DNA of 64,000 nucleotides from Litoditis marina (lineage: Eukaryota > Nematoda > Chromadorea > Rhabditida > Rhabditidae), in the NCBI GenBank assembly GCA_964036275.1, contig OZ038433.1, forward strand, positions 9,093,048-9,157,047, given 5' to 3'. Every line of letters begins with the position of its first letter. Positions within the stretch are counted from its first letter, which is position 1. Positions 47,739-59,181 of this stretch are shown one piece after another. Both the position numbers and the translations under genes were made by a program. Under the pieces are notes generated by a model. That model searched no databases. It saw only the letters and a list, made by a program, of their open reading frames with translations, and was not told where the DNA came from.

Positions 47739-49601
47739 CTAAGCCTCTTTCGGGGTCTCGGCGGGAGCAGCAGGTGCGGCGGCTGGTTCAGCTGGGACTG
47801 GAACCGCTGGGGCTGGTTCTGTTGGCGCCGCGACCGGGGCGGCTGGTTCGACCGGTGCCGGGACCAAGGCAGAACCTTCCGCCGGGGGAGCCGGTGCTGG
47901 TGCAGCTGGTTCAGCTTGAACCGGAATCGGGGCGGCAGGTTCAGCGGGTGCGGGAACTGGAGTAGAACCCTCAGTCGGGGGAACCGGTACTGGGGCCGCA
48001 GGTTCAGCCGGTGCAGCCGGTGCTACCGGTACCGGAGCAGCTGGTTCCGCCGTGGGAGGCGCCGCATTGAGCGGTATAACCACAAGTTCGCCCTGTTTCG
48101 AGTTCACAGACGAGTTGGAAGCAGACGAGGAAGTACCCTGAACGAGTAAAGGTTTGGAAAGGGTACCCGAAACATCGTAGCCAAATGAAAATACCCTCTC
48201 GATGTATAGGGTTGTAGTGCCGTGAAGATGGCTCAAAAGTGGTTTAGGGTAAAATTGCCGGTTTTAAAATTTTATCAAGATATTTCTCATTACTCCCAGA
48301 ATGGAAATACCCGTTTCTAAGTGGATTTGATCAAAATTCGCAAATTTATACCAAAATAGAGACCACTTCACTTAGTTTCTGCCAAACGATCCCGCCAGCT
48401 CGGACAGTGAAGAATATTTTCAAACTCTCAGGCTAGAGAAGAAATCTAGTAAATGAAGGGGGGGGTTAAGTACCATTCTCCCACAATATGAGGAAAATCT
48501 TACCGAAGGCTCGGTTGGGTCGATCGCGCAAAGTTTTCTTCCTGAAAATCAATAATTTGCTACAGAATTACGGAAAAAGAAGAGGAAAATTATCACTGGG
48601 GTACTAGAGAGAGTCAGGATCACAAAGAGTTCACTCATAGATATATAAGGATCCCTCATTCGTTATTCCAGAACAGGATAATGTACGTCCAGTTTAGAAG
48701 AGAGGTGGCTGAACTCCAAACCGATGAATCATGGCGGCACATAACGCAATCTGAGTAGCCTTCTTGCGCTTGCATAAGTTTAGCATGAGTAACACACGGC
48801 GAAAATTGAGGTATACAGTATACTGATTTCCGTGGTAAAAACGAACTCACTCTGGCGTATTGATCGGGCACCTTTAGTGTTCTGCTGAGTGTCCGACTGA
48901 TCCTCCTCTTTCTTATCCTCAAATAGAAAAAAATAGTTATTGACACATTTTCAGGATTAGTGAAAGTATTATGTTGTATCATAGAAAACTCGCTAAATTG
49001 CGTACGGTCAATAAGAAACTTATAACAGTTGGAAGAAAAAAGTGTTGTTGAAGTAAAGAAACGAAAGGGTAAAGATAATTCTTTAACGAAATCATACTTC
49101 CAAAGTAATAAATCGGAATGTCTCATCATAGTTAGGTGGGGAGTTGGGTGAATTAGACGAACGCTACCGTTCTTTACAGGTAAACAACGATCTAAACTGT
49201 CGTCCTCCAGCGAAAATAACGATCTAAACTGTCGTCCTCCAGCGAAAATAACGATAGTGAAGGGAAGGAGAATATACGGTCATTTAACCATTTTCAATAT
49301 CACCCACTCTCTTAAAAGCAAGAAGTCAACTGAGATCCTAAAAAGCACCCCCTGGCCGACAAATTAGAAGACTTATGACTCTCTTCCTTAGGGAGTTAAT
49401 ATACACTACCTGGAAAATAATAAATATTCTGTATAGATGAACCAGAATAAATATACCATAATATTTATATTATAGAGATCTCAACACTCCCACCTTATTG
49501 AAGTAGAGGTAGAGTCCGACAGCGACCGCGGCGGCCCCAATAGCCGCGAAGATTCCCAGTCTACGACGGCATTCCAGACGAACCGGACACTTCTTCTCCA
49601 T
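47739..49601 (-). CDS. Single-pass membrane protein, tandem paralog B
   Basis: About 203 residues from exons 49494-49601, 48851-48917, 48504-48541 and 47739-48137; phases 0/1/0 match those of paralog A exactly. The N-terminal 36 residues (MEKKCPVRLECRRRLGIFAA...YFNK) are the same as in A, with one predicted membrane segment. The middle is charged (DKKEEDQSDTQQNTK). The last 130 residues are a Pro/Ala/Val repeat built on EPAAPVPVP and PPxEGSxxVPAP units, much longer than in A. Exon 2 uses a TTTGAG acceptor. I do not recognise the family. The tail could be a mucin-like or extended rod, but it has few Ser/Thr. Orientation, spacing and intron phases indicate tandem duplication. Confidence 0.75.
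49186..49255. repeat. 32-bp tandem repeat (2.2 copies)
   Basis: Unit AACGATCTAAACTGTCGTCC..., two exact copies and the start of a third, in intron 1 of paralog B. Confidence 0.9.
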
Positions 49602-51454
49602 GGCTACAAATGAGCCGGGATGGAGAACGGACCCTAAGGCACGTGAGAGGCACGTTTTCGCCCGTTCTTTCCGGAAATCCTAACAGGGAGAGAAACGCGT
49701 TGAAACTCCCTCGGCATTTCGTGTGCACGTATCGTCTGGCGATCATTCTTTCAGCGAATAACCCATCCTTGTTATCAGCTCTCCGTGAATATTTCTCACG
49801 GCCGATTGCTCGTTCCCAGTATGAATGGGAAAAATAACGGTCCCAAGACGGTATAGGGTAACCATATCAGCGTTGTAGTTTGGTCTGTTCACGCAAATTA
49901 TAATTGAAACTGAAGATCAATCTACGAACAGATGAAGATCCGACCGACAGGACTTCGTGCTGTCGGTCCCCGAACAAGCGGCAGGCCAAGTTAATCGTGC
50001 TAACTGTCCAATCTGTTATTCATACATTTGACGAAACACGCTATTGTTTTTAACAGTTCAACGATGTTTTCGACTTGAAACTGGGGAAACATTGACTTTT
50101 TACCCCCTCTGCTCTTTGAGTTTGTATTGCCTTCGAAAAATTGTAGTTCCCCCACCCCCCACGAGGGTTGATAATTCAATTCATAACCTGTAATACAAAA
50201 ACTTGAGGATGAGTGGATGGGGGGGGGGGGGGTAACAAGTAGACAATTCCGGTATTAAGGTTCAGCCCCCATCCACAATTGAGATTCAACCCTCGGCGAC
50301 CCAGGTGGGGGTAAATAGTAAATGTCGAAGTTGAACTTTGACCCCCCCCCCTCTTTAGGTTTGAACACTTTAAAGTGCTACGGGGGGGGGGGGGGAGCTG
50401 CAGTGGGGGCGATAATAGATTGGCCAGACCTCATAGTGTTCAAAATGTATCTAAACCAAATCAATCTACAAACGGAGCCAAAAGAAGACACAGTTTGCAT
50501 GTTTTTCTCCGAAAATCTGTATGTTTACCCTTCACAAGTATCATTTTTCTCCATGTAAATAGAACTTTTTATATGTCATACGGTTTCGCACCTAAATGAG
50601 AACGGCTATGTACTAAATTTCGTGAGTATTCATGATTGACAAAATTCGTCACAATTTGTGGACAGCATACCGTTAATTTTGTCTTGATCGGGCTCTGGCG
50701 AGCATGCTTGCGCATCTTCGCATCCTCGATCTACATCATACACACTTTGCTAAAAAAAATCATCAATGTGTACTCGTCCCGCCTTCGATAAGTTAATTCG
50801 TAAAAACAGACAATATGGTCAAATAAAGACTACGTGACCGAATGAAAATGTCCACGTGCACTACGTCACCATATAGGTGTGAGAACACAAAGTACGAAGG
50901 CGATGAACACTTATAACCAGTTCGCACCGACTATTCTTTACAGTAATCCGTGGCAATCGGGTTGATCAGCCTGGACTGTCCCCTTTAACGATGTTGGTTC
51001 AACTGATCCGATTCCGCTCAAATGGTATAAAAGAGTAATTGGACGACCACAAAACAAAACCTTCGTCTTTTCACGCTGTGTTTTTGATTGACAAAATTCA
51101 AAACATATATGGAGAAAAACTCTTCAAATGTGTGATGTTCACGGTGTTTTTGTCACTATCGTACATATTCGTCCAAAAAAATTACACCCAAATGGTATTG
51201 AGAATGAGAAAATCTATACGTATAATAACGTGAACTTGTTTTGACTTGTTCAACCAGGACTCGATGAAAAACGCTCAATGTTCCTCTTGATTGTTTCATT
51301 CCATATGCGCTTCACCCGTATAAACTTGAGCTCTCGATTTGTCAGACGAAATTCTCGGAAATATTGATTTTCAATATCTCGTCTTTCAATTTAGAATAAA
51401 TATTTCAATTGTATTCATTCAACTCTCACTGGGATACAATGTTTTGAGGGCAGT
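49602..51454. other. Intergenic region with guanine tracts
   Basis: No supportable gene. 50130-50410 carries G13/G14 and C9 runs (below). The remainder is AT-rich sequence without recognisable elements. 49602-50000 should hold the promoter of paralog B, and 51000-51454 the promoter of the secreted protein gene. Confidence 0.5.
50130..50410. repeat. Poly-G/poly-C tract cluster
   Basis: C6, G13, G5, C9 and G14 runs occur within 280 bp, linked by phrases such as AACCCTCGGCGACCC. This resembles the 25935-26280 repeat in style but the linkers differ. G-quadruplexes are possible on both strands. Confidence 0.7.
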
Positions 51455-54400
51455 ATGCGACTCTCACTGGTATTTCTCTGTTGTTTTCTCGGATTTGTTT
51501 CTGCTGGCAAGAGCAACAAACAGAAAGTGATGGAGAAAGCTATTTCTCTTGGTATCAAGTTTGTGGAAGCAGATGATCTGTCGAAGGTTTGTTATTGAAT
51601 GTAATCGTACGGAAATCATCGTAGCAAAGTCTGATGAATAGGTCACCTTCGAGCTGAACTATTCGGTCACCACCTGACTTAGGTCGTGCTCAGCTACACT
51701 ATGCTCGAACATGTAAGATAAAAACTATCTGTCCAGACTGTGATCAATGCGAGCTTACCATTTCCATGACTTTGCTACGCTGCCTAGATACTCAAACAGT
51801 CTGTGGGCCCACTTGATAATGTTCTATTACGCAAGTAAAAGCGTATAAGAGGTAGGAACATGAGTATTCAAAACGAGGAAACAGAATTTGAGGCAAGGAA
51901 GACAGGAGATGAAGTTATAGAACAGAGAATATCCACAGAACCGTAACTATCGGGCCGAATGAGTTCCACTATTTCAATCACAGCGCTGATAGGCACTGCA
52001 TGGATAAGTCAAGGGTCAAGTTAACAGTGAGAAAATATACGAAATTTTGCACCTCATCATTTTACTTCTGGTGTTTTTCACGTTTCTCGCGACTATGAGT
52101 GTTAACAGCACTTTATCAGATTTTTCTATCTCACAGATGTTTTGGTGTAATTCCTAGGGTTGAAAAAAGACCCCCCACGGAGTCATATGAGAGCGAGGCC
52201 CAACTATGAGTAAAACGTGAGACGGCCGCGACAATGTCGTTGCCGTCTCAGTTTTAACTGTTGTTTATCAGCCTGCGTCTCCTCAAAACATATGCTATTT
52301 TCATCAGTAAAATTTGTCACGGCAGCGACATTGTCGTTGCCGTCTCAATTTCGACTCAGTCGGCGGGGGCCGAGTCAGTGATTTCTCAGAGAACCTGTGA
52401 ATGGTACCCTGTATGTATAGCAAGCTACAACCATTTATTCCATCCTTTCAAGGGAGCAACCTGCATGGAACCGAGTTTCTACGAGTGCAAGTCAATGGAC
52501 GACATGAAGAACGGTTAGTTAAAGGTTGAAGGCTAAATTTCCATGCCTCTTCGAAAGTTGTGGAAAATAAATGGAAAGTTCGAACATTCAATGGCGATCG
52601 AACTCACCCCCGCTTGAACGTCAATCAACATCAGTTTGAATCTTCTCTAAAGTGCATATTCAAACTTTCTAAATGTTCTCCAATACACTTTGTGTTAGCA
52701 CATGAGAACTAATTGCGGGATTTTTCGACCCTTGTGCACAGTTGCGGACGAATCATACAATTTACGTGCCTAAAGCGTTTGGTAATCATACTGTAGGAGC
52801 CCTAGTAGGAATGAAATACACTAAACAGAGCAACAATTGAGCAGACACGGAAAAATAGATACAACTCGAGCAGCCCCGTTTTTCGATGTGAAGCTATAGT
52901 GGGTGCCAAATTTATATAATACCCGCCTCTTGTGAGACTCGAACCGGGACCAAAAGTTCGGGAGTCGCGGAGGCTAACCTCTACGCCAACTGGGCTCACA
53001 GCAGAGTTGTGGACGAATCATACATATGTGTTCTAACACAGCGCAAAGTGAGATATACAGTACACCCCCGTTTTTTTGAGCCACAACTATATTGAACATT
53101 CAGCGAAACTCACAACGTGCGGTAATGAGGAATGAGGTGAATTACCGTAATTTATATGAACTGTGAGTGAATATGTGGGCGATAGCGAGTTTGGAGGTAC
53201 CGAAAAGTACAGAGAAGCGGTTCCTTGAAAAACTTCTAATATATCCGATTGAGCCATTTCTTCACGCCGAAGTAGGATATACACGCTTCTTTTTCAACCG
53301 TTCGTAACCACTCACAGCCGTTTACTCGAATGATGAACGCACAGTCCCTGTCTAGTTTTGATCTACCATCAATGTGAGTCCATCGAACACGTGACCACCT
53401 TCTTTTCAGACGGAATAGGCTGCGCCATGCAGACTGTCCCAATGAAGAAGTACTATCCGGCTCTAAAGTTGAAAAGTAAATGTAAGTTATTTTGAAACTC
53501 TAGCCATTTCTAAGTGGATATGGTTTTCGCTAAGGAATTTGGCAACGGGCTAATGAATTTACAGTTAGGAAGAACTGTACATTTCCGTCAGCGGTTCTTT
53601 ACCCTTATCACAGTACCTAATCAGAAAACCCTAAGTTCGCTCAGAGTAAATGTCACTCAAAAATCTTGGCACGATGGCAACAAGTTTAGTACGATTGTAA
53701 CCAACTAGAATACACACTTTCGCGTTACCGCATCCCAGCTTACGGTCTGGAAGTATGCATTCAGCCTCGGGCAATAAACATAACATCGTGCCGGCTAAAT
53801 GATCAAACTACCACTCAGTTTTGGTCACATGTAGACGGTTTCATCAACCACTAAGCATGATTACTATTTCCTGGGAAAAATGTTATATGTTTTCAAGTGG
53901 ATGATTGTTTGAAACCGAATGATGCCATGAGTCTCGTGGATAAATTGTGGCCGACTGCCAAGAAGTTGGGAAAGAAATTGTACAACAAGGTAAGGATAAC
54001 TCAGGGAAATACGCCAGAGAACTGAGACAAAAAAAAACACTTTTTTGGAACATACACATTAATTTCATTTCATGCTTTCACTTTATTTATTCATTCACCC
54101 ATCTACATTCAAAGAATGTGAACGCCACTGCCAGAGGAACAGGAAAATTCAAGGAGAATTCGTTTTATAGGGTTTTTTAGCGGTTGATAACTGTGTTTGA
54201 TGACATCGTATTACAAAAACTGAGCAGGCCACAACTCAGGCGGCGTAGCAATCCCTCAAAAATCGCATGAGGTACCTCATGAGCTATTCGCATGAGCCTC
54301 TCATGAGATTCTATCGATTGCTATGCTACAACATCATGAGGTATCTCATGAGAAACTCATATGAACTTCTCGTGAGATTGGAGGGATTGCTAGGCCGCCA

Positions 54401-55685
54401 GATATTGTTAGCCCTAAAACACGAAGATTGAGGCTTGCAGGTGATGGGAGTGGTCAAGAAGGCAAAAAACAACAAGAAGTCAGAGGCATATGTGCTGGAC
54501 AAAGGGTACAAGACGCTTCTCGCCTGCGTCACCAAAAAACTCATCGAAGAGGCCTGCAAAAAAATGCTTCCGGTATGTTTTTCGCAGGAAAAATGTAGCT
54601 TTCACACATGAATATGCGTATGAAAAGGTGATGAGCACAAAAACAGTACCTAAACCCTAAACGTTCATAAGCTGTGCTGAAAAGTTTGCGCAACCGGAAG
54701 TATTTCTCGTTTGTGAACTGTTCTATAGGACGTGATATGTATAGGTGGGGTGATTAAGTTAATGTTCTATAAGACAGTTTACCACTAAAATTAGCCGAGT
54801 TCTTACTCTCGCAACCGGAAAAACACCGTGTATCTGAATTGACATGTGGACCTTTACGAAAAGGTTTCAAACATCACCCTATTACGAAAAATTTAATTCT
54901 TTTTTGAATGGTTAGGTCTTATATGCTGTACAATATATGCCAAGTAGGGATGTTAAAGTCAAACTCGAAACTCAACTCGACTCGAAAAACTTGACATTTT
55001 CGAGTCGAGTCGAACTCGAAAACTCGATTTCTCGCCAAACTCAAAATTTTGAACTCAATTAAACCCTAATGCCGAGTTTCATCGACGTAGAGAACTATAG
55101 TTTGTTCCACCCACTTATAACCCTCTGTAGTAATCTGATCAAATTTCCAGGTTAAAGTTTGTTATATTGGCGTTTCGGGGTTCTGTTCAAGTTTTGGTAC
55201 TATCTTCTGCACGTTTACTACTACAAACTCTGAAAGTTTGAAACCGAAATAATGAAGTATTCATTAGAGAAACCTTTCTGCATATCTGACGGATTTCTGT
55301 AGAAGGACATCGATCGGTGAAACGGACTATAGTTCACACCATTCCTACTGAGACTCCCACAGTAAGCTTACAAACTTTCCGAAGGCTGTTGTGAAGCTGA
55401 AAATGTAGTTCATGAAAAGTGCTCTCGTATATTTACTCTACCTGAAAAGGAGAATGAGGTACAAAAATCCTCAACTTCTCCGATCAAAAGTAAGTGAGCA
55501 AAACGGCTTGGAAATTTCGAAATCCTACTGTAGGAGCCTCAGTAGGAATGGGAAAGACTATACAAACGTTTCATTTTCAGTATCTGAACAAGCAGGAATG
55601 GGATTGTCTGAGAGAGATAGCCAATGACCCGGAGGTGGCTGATATCTCCCAATTCAAGTGTCCGAAGATCGAAAAGAAGGCATAA
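51455..55685 (+). CDS. Secreted cysteine-containing protein (6 exons)
   Basis: 226 residues from exons 51455-51586, 52360-52513, 53410-53475, 53898-53989, 54441-54572, 55581-55685; phase closes. The N-terminus MRLSLVFLCCFLGFVSAG is a clear signal peptide with cleavage after SA-G likely. The mature protein is lysine-rich, with Cys residues spread evenly (TCEWYPVC, TCMEPSFYEC, IGCAMQ, DDCLKP, LLACVT, EEACKK, WDCLRE, FKCPKI). This suggests about five disulfides in a helical, DUF19-like nematode secreted protein, but I cannot confirm the family. There is no TM or GPI signal. Exon 4 uses an unusual TTCAAG acceptor. Introns contain a SINE, a MITE (ending 41 bp before exon 5) and a hAT-like element. 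AATAAA is at 55767-55772. Confidence 0.75.
52895..53077 (-). repeat. SINE with a different tRNA-like head, copy 3
   Basis: The outer parts match the SINE copies at 2256 and 24015 (TATAGTGGGTGCCAAATTTATA, then GCGCAAAGTGAGATATACAGTAC). The tRNA-like module differs: on the minus strand it reads GTGAGCCCAGTTGGCGTAGAGG with A box TGGCGTAGAGG and B box GGTTCGAGTCT. The terminal GTGAG/CTCAC can pair. It lies in intron 2 of the secreted-protein gene. Confidence 0.7.
54238..54399. repeat. MITE copy B (GGCGGCGTAGCAATCCCTC ends)
   Basis: AGGCGGCGTAGCAATCCCTC at the left and the inverse GAGGGATTGCTAGGCCGCC at the right. The interior shares GATTGCTATGCTACAACAT and GAGAAACTCATATGAACTTC with copy A (823-1001). 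It lies in intron 4 of the secreted gene, just before exon 5. Confidence 0.8.
54945..55068. mobile_element. hAT-like nonautonomous element, copy 3
   Basis: It begins TAGGGATGTTAAAGTCAAAC and ends CAATTAAACCCTA. Flanks ATGCCAAG and ATGCCGAG match at 7 of 8 positions, a hAT-type target-site duplication. The core is a short ACTCGAAA array. It lies in the last intron of the secreted gene. Confidence 0.8.
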
Positions 55686-57042
55686 ACATCAACTGACACT
55701 CGGTTCATTGTTTTTCACGTGAAACCATGAAACATTTGCCTACTTTATAGCAGATGTCATATGTATAATAAAACATTCCGTCGCGCACGGGATTCGAACC
55801 ATCGACCATCCGCTTCTAAAGTAGTTTGATAGTTGAGAGGTCAACAGAAAAACACAGACAGTTGAACAGAGAAACATAAACCCCGGAGGCGAAACTGAAA
55901 TTGTCATTATGGTAATTTTACGTACAAATTAAAATAGTGTGTCTATGGTTTATTTTATTCGTTTCTCATCGAATTTCAATAACGTGCAAGGACGTTTTGA
56001 TCGACTGTTACATTTAGTTTATGATGTTTACAATAGGTCAAATATTGGAGAGTTGTACTTGAAATGGGTGGTCTCAGAGTTTGAAAAACGCGGTCAGAAC
56101 TACAATGTGATTCAATTGAATTGTGAAAAAAACACCTAAAGCTGATATCTAGTTACCGTCATTGTCAATGAGATTTCGGACGCACGCTGGTGAAGTTCTA
56201 CTGTTATGTATCGTGCAGTTTTCAACACTACGTTTGTGAGCGTGTTTAACCCTTGTAACGTGAGAATCCAACTACAACCCGACATAGATAAAGCTTTCTG
56301 AACGCTTTTGCACGTCAACAGTCACCCTGGAATTGTGAACTGTGAACATCAAAGAAATGTTACACGTACGTGGAACCATTCGAACAACTATACCTATTAC
56401 ACGTTGGTGAATGATGCAAGTCAAATGAATATTCATGTACTTATTAAACAGTTAACGCCAGAAAGTTGCAAATGTATGATAATAGAGCGCACATTCCTGA
56501 AAATCTTGAAGTTCGTAAGATTTCGATGCAAATGAAAATATGATTCAATAAATATTTCATACAGTCGACATAATTTTTATTGAGACTACAGTACACATTC
56601 CAGTTTTCCAATGTCTGATGTAAGTGATTAAAAATTAAACTATCTTTCACACTCTCTAAACACAGAATATAATCCAATTTTACTTGTAAATTGATAGTTG
56701 CTTTCTACGATTTCATGATTATGTTACTCTCAACTTAGAATACACTGCAAGGCAAACGCAGAGCCACGTCGAACAACATATAAGAGGCGTCCATTTAAAT
56801 AGTTTTTCAAAATTCAAATATTATGCCAATCTGGTCATTTTTTCGTGGAGCATGTTTCCATCAAATATCGCACAATTCTGACCACATCTTCGGTTTCTAG
56901 TCAGAAAACTTACTGACAACTGTCAGAAGTGAAAACGGGCTTTTTGACGCCGGTCAATTAATATTCTGGTTTTTATGGCATTCGTCAATGAATTGCCTCG
57001 TTCATTCTGTGTAATTCTGACCACTGTCAGAATGTTTGCGGG

Positions 57043-57103
57043 ATCGAACCTGCGGGCGCCAGGGCAAAAGGCAGACACACTGCCACTGCGCTACCGGGCC
57101 AGT
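57043..57103 (-). repeat. tRNA-like module, left arm of foldback
   Basis: On the minus strand there is a perfect A box TAGCGCAGTGG and B box GGTTCGATCCC with normal spacing. The acceptor ends (GGCCCGG and CGCAAAC) do not pair, so it is not a functional tRNA gene. Confidence 0.6.
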
Positions 57104-57617
57104 ATATAGGGCATCGACTGTCGCTGATATAACATGCGCCAGCCAAATCGTACTGATCGCTCATATAACGAGACAGATTTGAATAATGAAAACTAATGAG
57201 ATCGATGAATTAAATAAGTAACCGGGTTTATTTGGTACCCTTACCAGTTTTTAGTAAACTAATCTTTAGGTTACCTCAGTAGGTAACCGCGTGGTAACCT
57301 GAAATGAGAAATCGGTTACCTGTTAGTTTTTCATTGTGGTTTTACCGTTTATTTGTACAGTAACCAAAATAAAGTTTCGGGTTACCAACCGGTTACCTAT
57401 GTGGTAACCTGAAATATTACCAAAAACCGGTAAGGTTATCAAGAAACCCGGTTACTTATGAAATTGACCAATAAAAACGAAATGAACTTTTTTAAATTAA
57501 TTTTCACGACATTAAAAAGAAGTCCGCGGGGGTCTGGGGGGCACCCCCAGCTAACGTGGCCCGCGGCTTATCGCGCTCCCGGCATGACTTACAGAAACTC
57601 GCGCACCTACTCAGTAG

Positions 57618-57690
57618 CCGCTGTAGCGTAGTGGTTAGCGCCTGCGCTTTTGAACTGACGGGGTCAGGTTCGATTCCCGGCTGAGACAGG
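57618..57690 (+). repeat. tRNA-like module, right arm of foldback
   Basis: Perfect A box TAGCGTAGTGG and B box GGTTCGATTCC; the text runs GCCGCTGTAGCGTAGTGG to CCCGGCTGAGACA. Acceptor stem and anticodon stem are poor, hence tRNA-derived only. It is transcribed outward, divergent from the left module. Confidence 0.6.
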
Positions 57691-58509
57691 TGGTTTGCAA
57701 ATACAGTTTTGACAGTGGTCAGTTTCAGTATGCAAGCAACTGACGATTGTCAAAAGTAATGTGTAAAATAATGACCGTTGTCAGACTTCAAGAAAATAAT
57801 TGACCCTCGTCATTTATTCGGACGATGAAGTCTGCGAAACGGAACCAGAAACTGACCATATTCTAAGTTTCTCGGCAATAAATAAAAAATTGACCAGATT
57901 TGCATAATATTTGATTTTTGAAAAACTATTTAAATGGATGCCTCTTATATTAAGGAAATGATAAGAGCAAATCAGTTGAGTTGCTCCGAGCATGTTTAAT
58001 TAGTGATTGCATTGTAACTAGCATTTAATACTCCCGGACACAAAATAAAAACTGAATTATTTAATTTTTCTCATTTCTCCGAATCAATTAAACGCGTTAT
58101 TCTAGTTTAGCGAATACCAACTTGTATAAAATAACACGTGATTCCAAACCACTTATAAAATATAAAAACCCAAACATACATCTCAAAACCACTTTTTCAC
58201 ATTCAGTAATTTTCTGCGCCCTCTCTCTCCAAAACACTTTATATTTCGTAAATAGCTCGCTTTCAATGAACAATCTCTGTTCCCTCTCACCTTCCATGCT
58301 CTCTCGCCGCCGCGATAGCGGGTTTGCCGATAGGCCCATTGCATGACCGGCGGTATCGCAGCTGCGATAACTGTGCGCGAGTAGTACTCAAGGGATACTC
58401 GGCGGGCACCGGCGGGCAGGTTCCCAGCCCCCTATCTTCCCAGGTGCCCAATGGGCACAAGTGGGCGGGGCGCTCAGATAGTGGCGACCAATCAGCGACG
58501 AGCAGCATG

Positions 58510-58517
58510 GGTATATA
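58510..58517 (+). promoter_or_regulatory. Candidate TATA box in GC-rich stretch
   Basis: GGTATATAAGC sits in a roughly 400-bp GC-rich block, in a window where such TATA boxes are otherwise not obvious near genes. A CATCATTCGGC about 30 bp downstream could be an initiator. No open frame of note follows; a retroelement LTR or a non-coding RNA promoter are alternatives. Confidence 0.35.
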
Positions 58518-58681
58518 AGCTGACGGCAGAGTTGGAGACATCATTCGGCAATCAAATCTCCTCTCCCGAACATCCCGGAAGTCTCCGAGTGTAGCGCTTG
58601 TCCTGCTATTATGGTCATGACTAGAGCTTTCACTCGGCGACCGAAGGGTCTCTTCCCCCCCCCCCCCCCCCTCATCACTCC

Positions 58682-58743
58682 CTCGGCGGGCGTACCCTCC
58701 GTGCAATAACTCGTGAACTATTGCACATGGTGTATGACCTGCC
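58682..58743. repeat. Duplicated stem-loop unit, copy 1
   Basis: GTGCAATA / TATTGCAC form a perfect 8-bp stem (58701-58726), followed by CATGGTGTATGACCTGC. The unit recurs at 59123-59181. Confidence 0.65.
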
Positions 58744-59122
58744 GAGTGTTTGGTGAAATATTAAACTGTTTGTCCATTTGCTCATGCATTACCTTCTGCA
58801 CCTCCGATTTTCTCATTGTTTGTTTCTTCTCTCTCTCGCTCTCTCTTTCCCTGTCTCTTCTCTGCAACATACCACTGGTGGTTACCCGTAGTTCTTCTGA
58901 TTCTCTTTCGAGCAGAATCCGAGGACCGTCGGGTGTCCACCGGGGTAAACAACATCAGTTTTCTCTTTTCTTTCAGTTTATCTATCTGTATTCCTCTCTC
59001 TTTGTCTCTCTCTCTCTCTCACTCGATCGCTTTTGCTTTTTCCTTGCTCTCTCTCCTTGACTCTCTTCATGTCCCTATCTCTCTACCTCTCCATTTATCA
59101 TTAACTCGGCTTCAACCTCTCT

Positions 59123-59181
59123 TCGGGTGTACCCAAAGTGCAATAGTTCTGATATCTATTGCACATGGTGTATGACCTGCA
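59123..59181. repeat. Duplicated stem-loop unit, copy 2
   Basis: GTGCAATAG / CTATTGCAC form a 9-bp stem (59138-59164). The loop differs from copy 1 but the stem and the downstream CATGGTGTATGACCTGC are unchanged. Confidence 0.65.

Larger units (their letters stand above)
56779..57949. mobile_element. 1.17-kb foldback element with two tRNA-like modules
   Basis: Outer inverted repeats of about 60 bp start TATAAGAGGCGTCCATTTAA; the right end is the complement with a few changes. Nested inside: a minus-strand tRNA-like module (57043-57103), a second inverted repeat around AAGTAACCGGGTTTATTTGG (57218-57459), a G/C hairpin GGGGGTCTGGGGGGCACCCCC (57526-57546) and a plus-strand tRNA-like module (57618-57690). 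CTGACCACTGTCAGAA phrases flank both modules in opposite orientation. No transposase. Confidence 0.8.

Noticed and set aside
57618..57690. Functional tRNA gene
   Set aside because: A and B boxes are perfect, but the acceptor and anticodon stems do not pair and the module lies inside a foldback element.
58287..58706. 139-residue minus-strand protein in the GC-rich block
   Set aside because: It is composition driven, has poly-Gly from a C run, no splice context and no recognisable motif.
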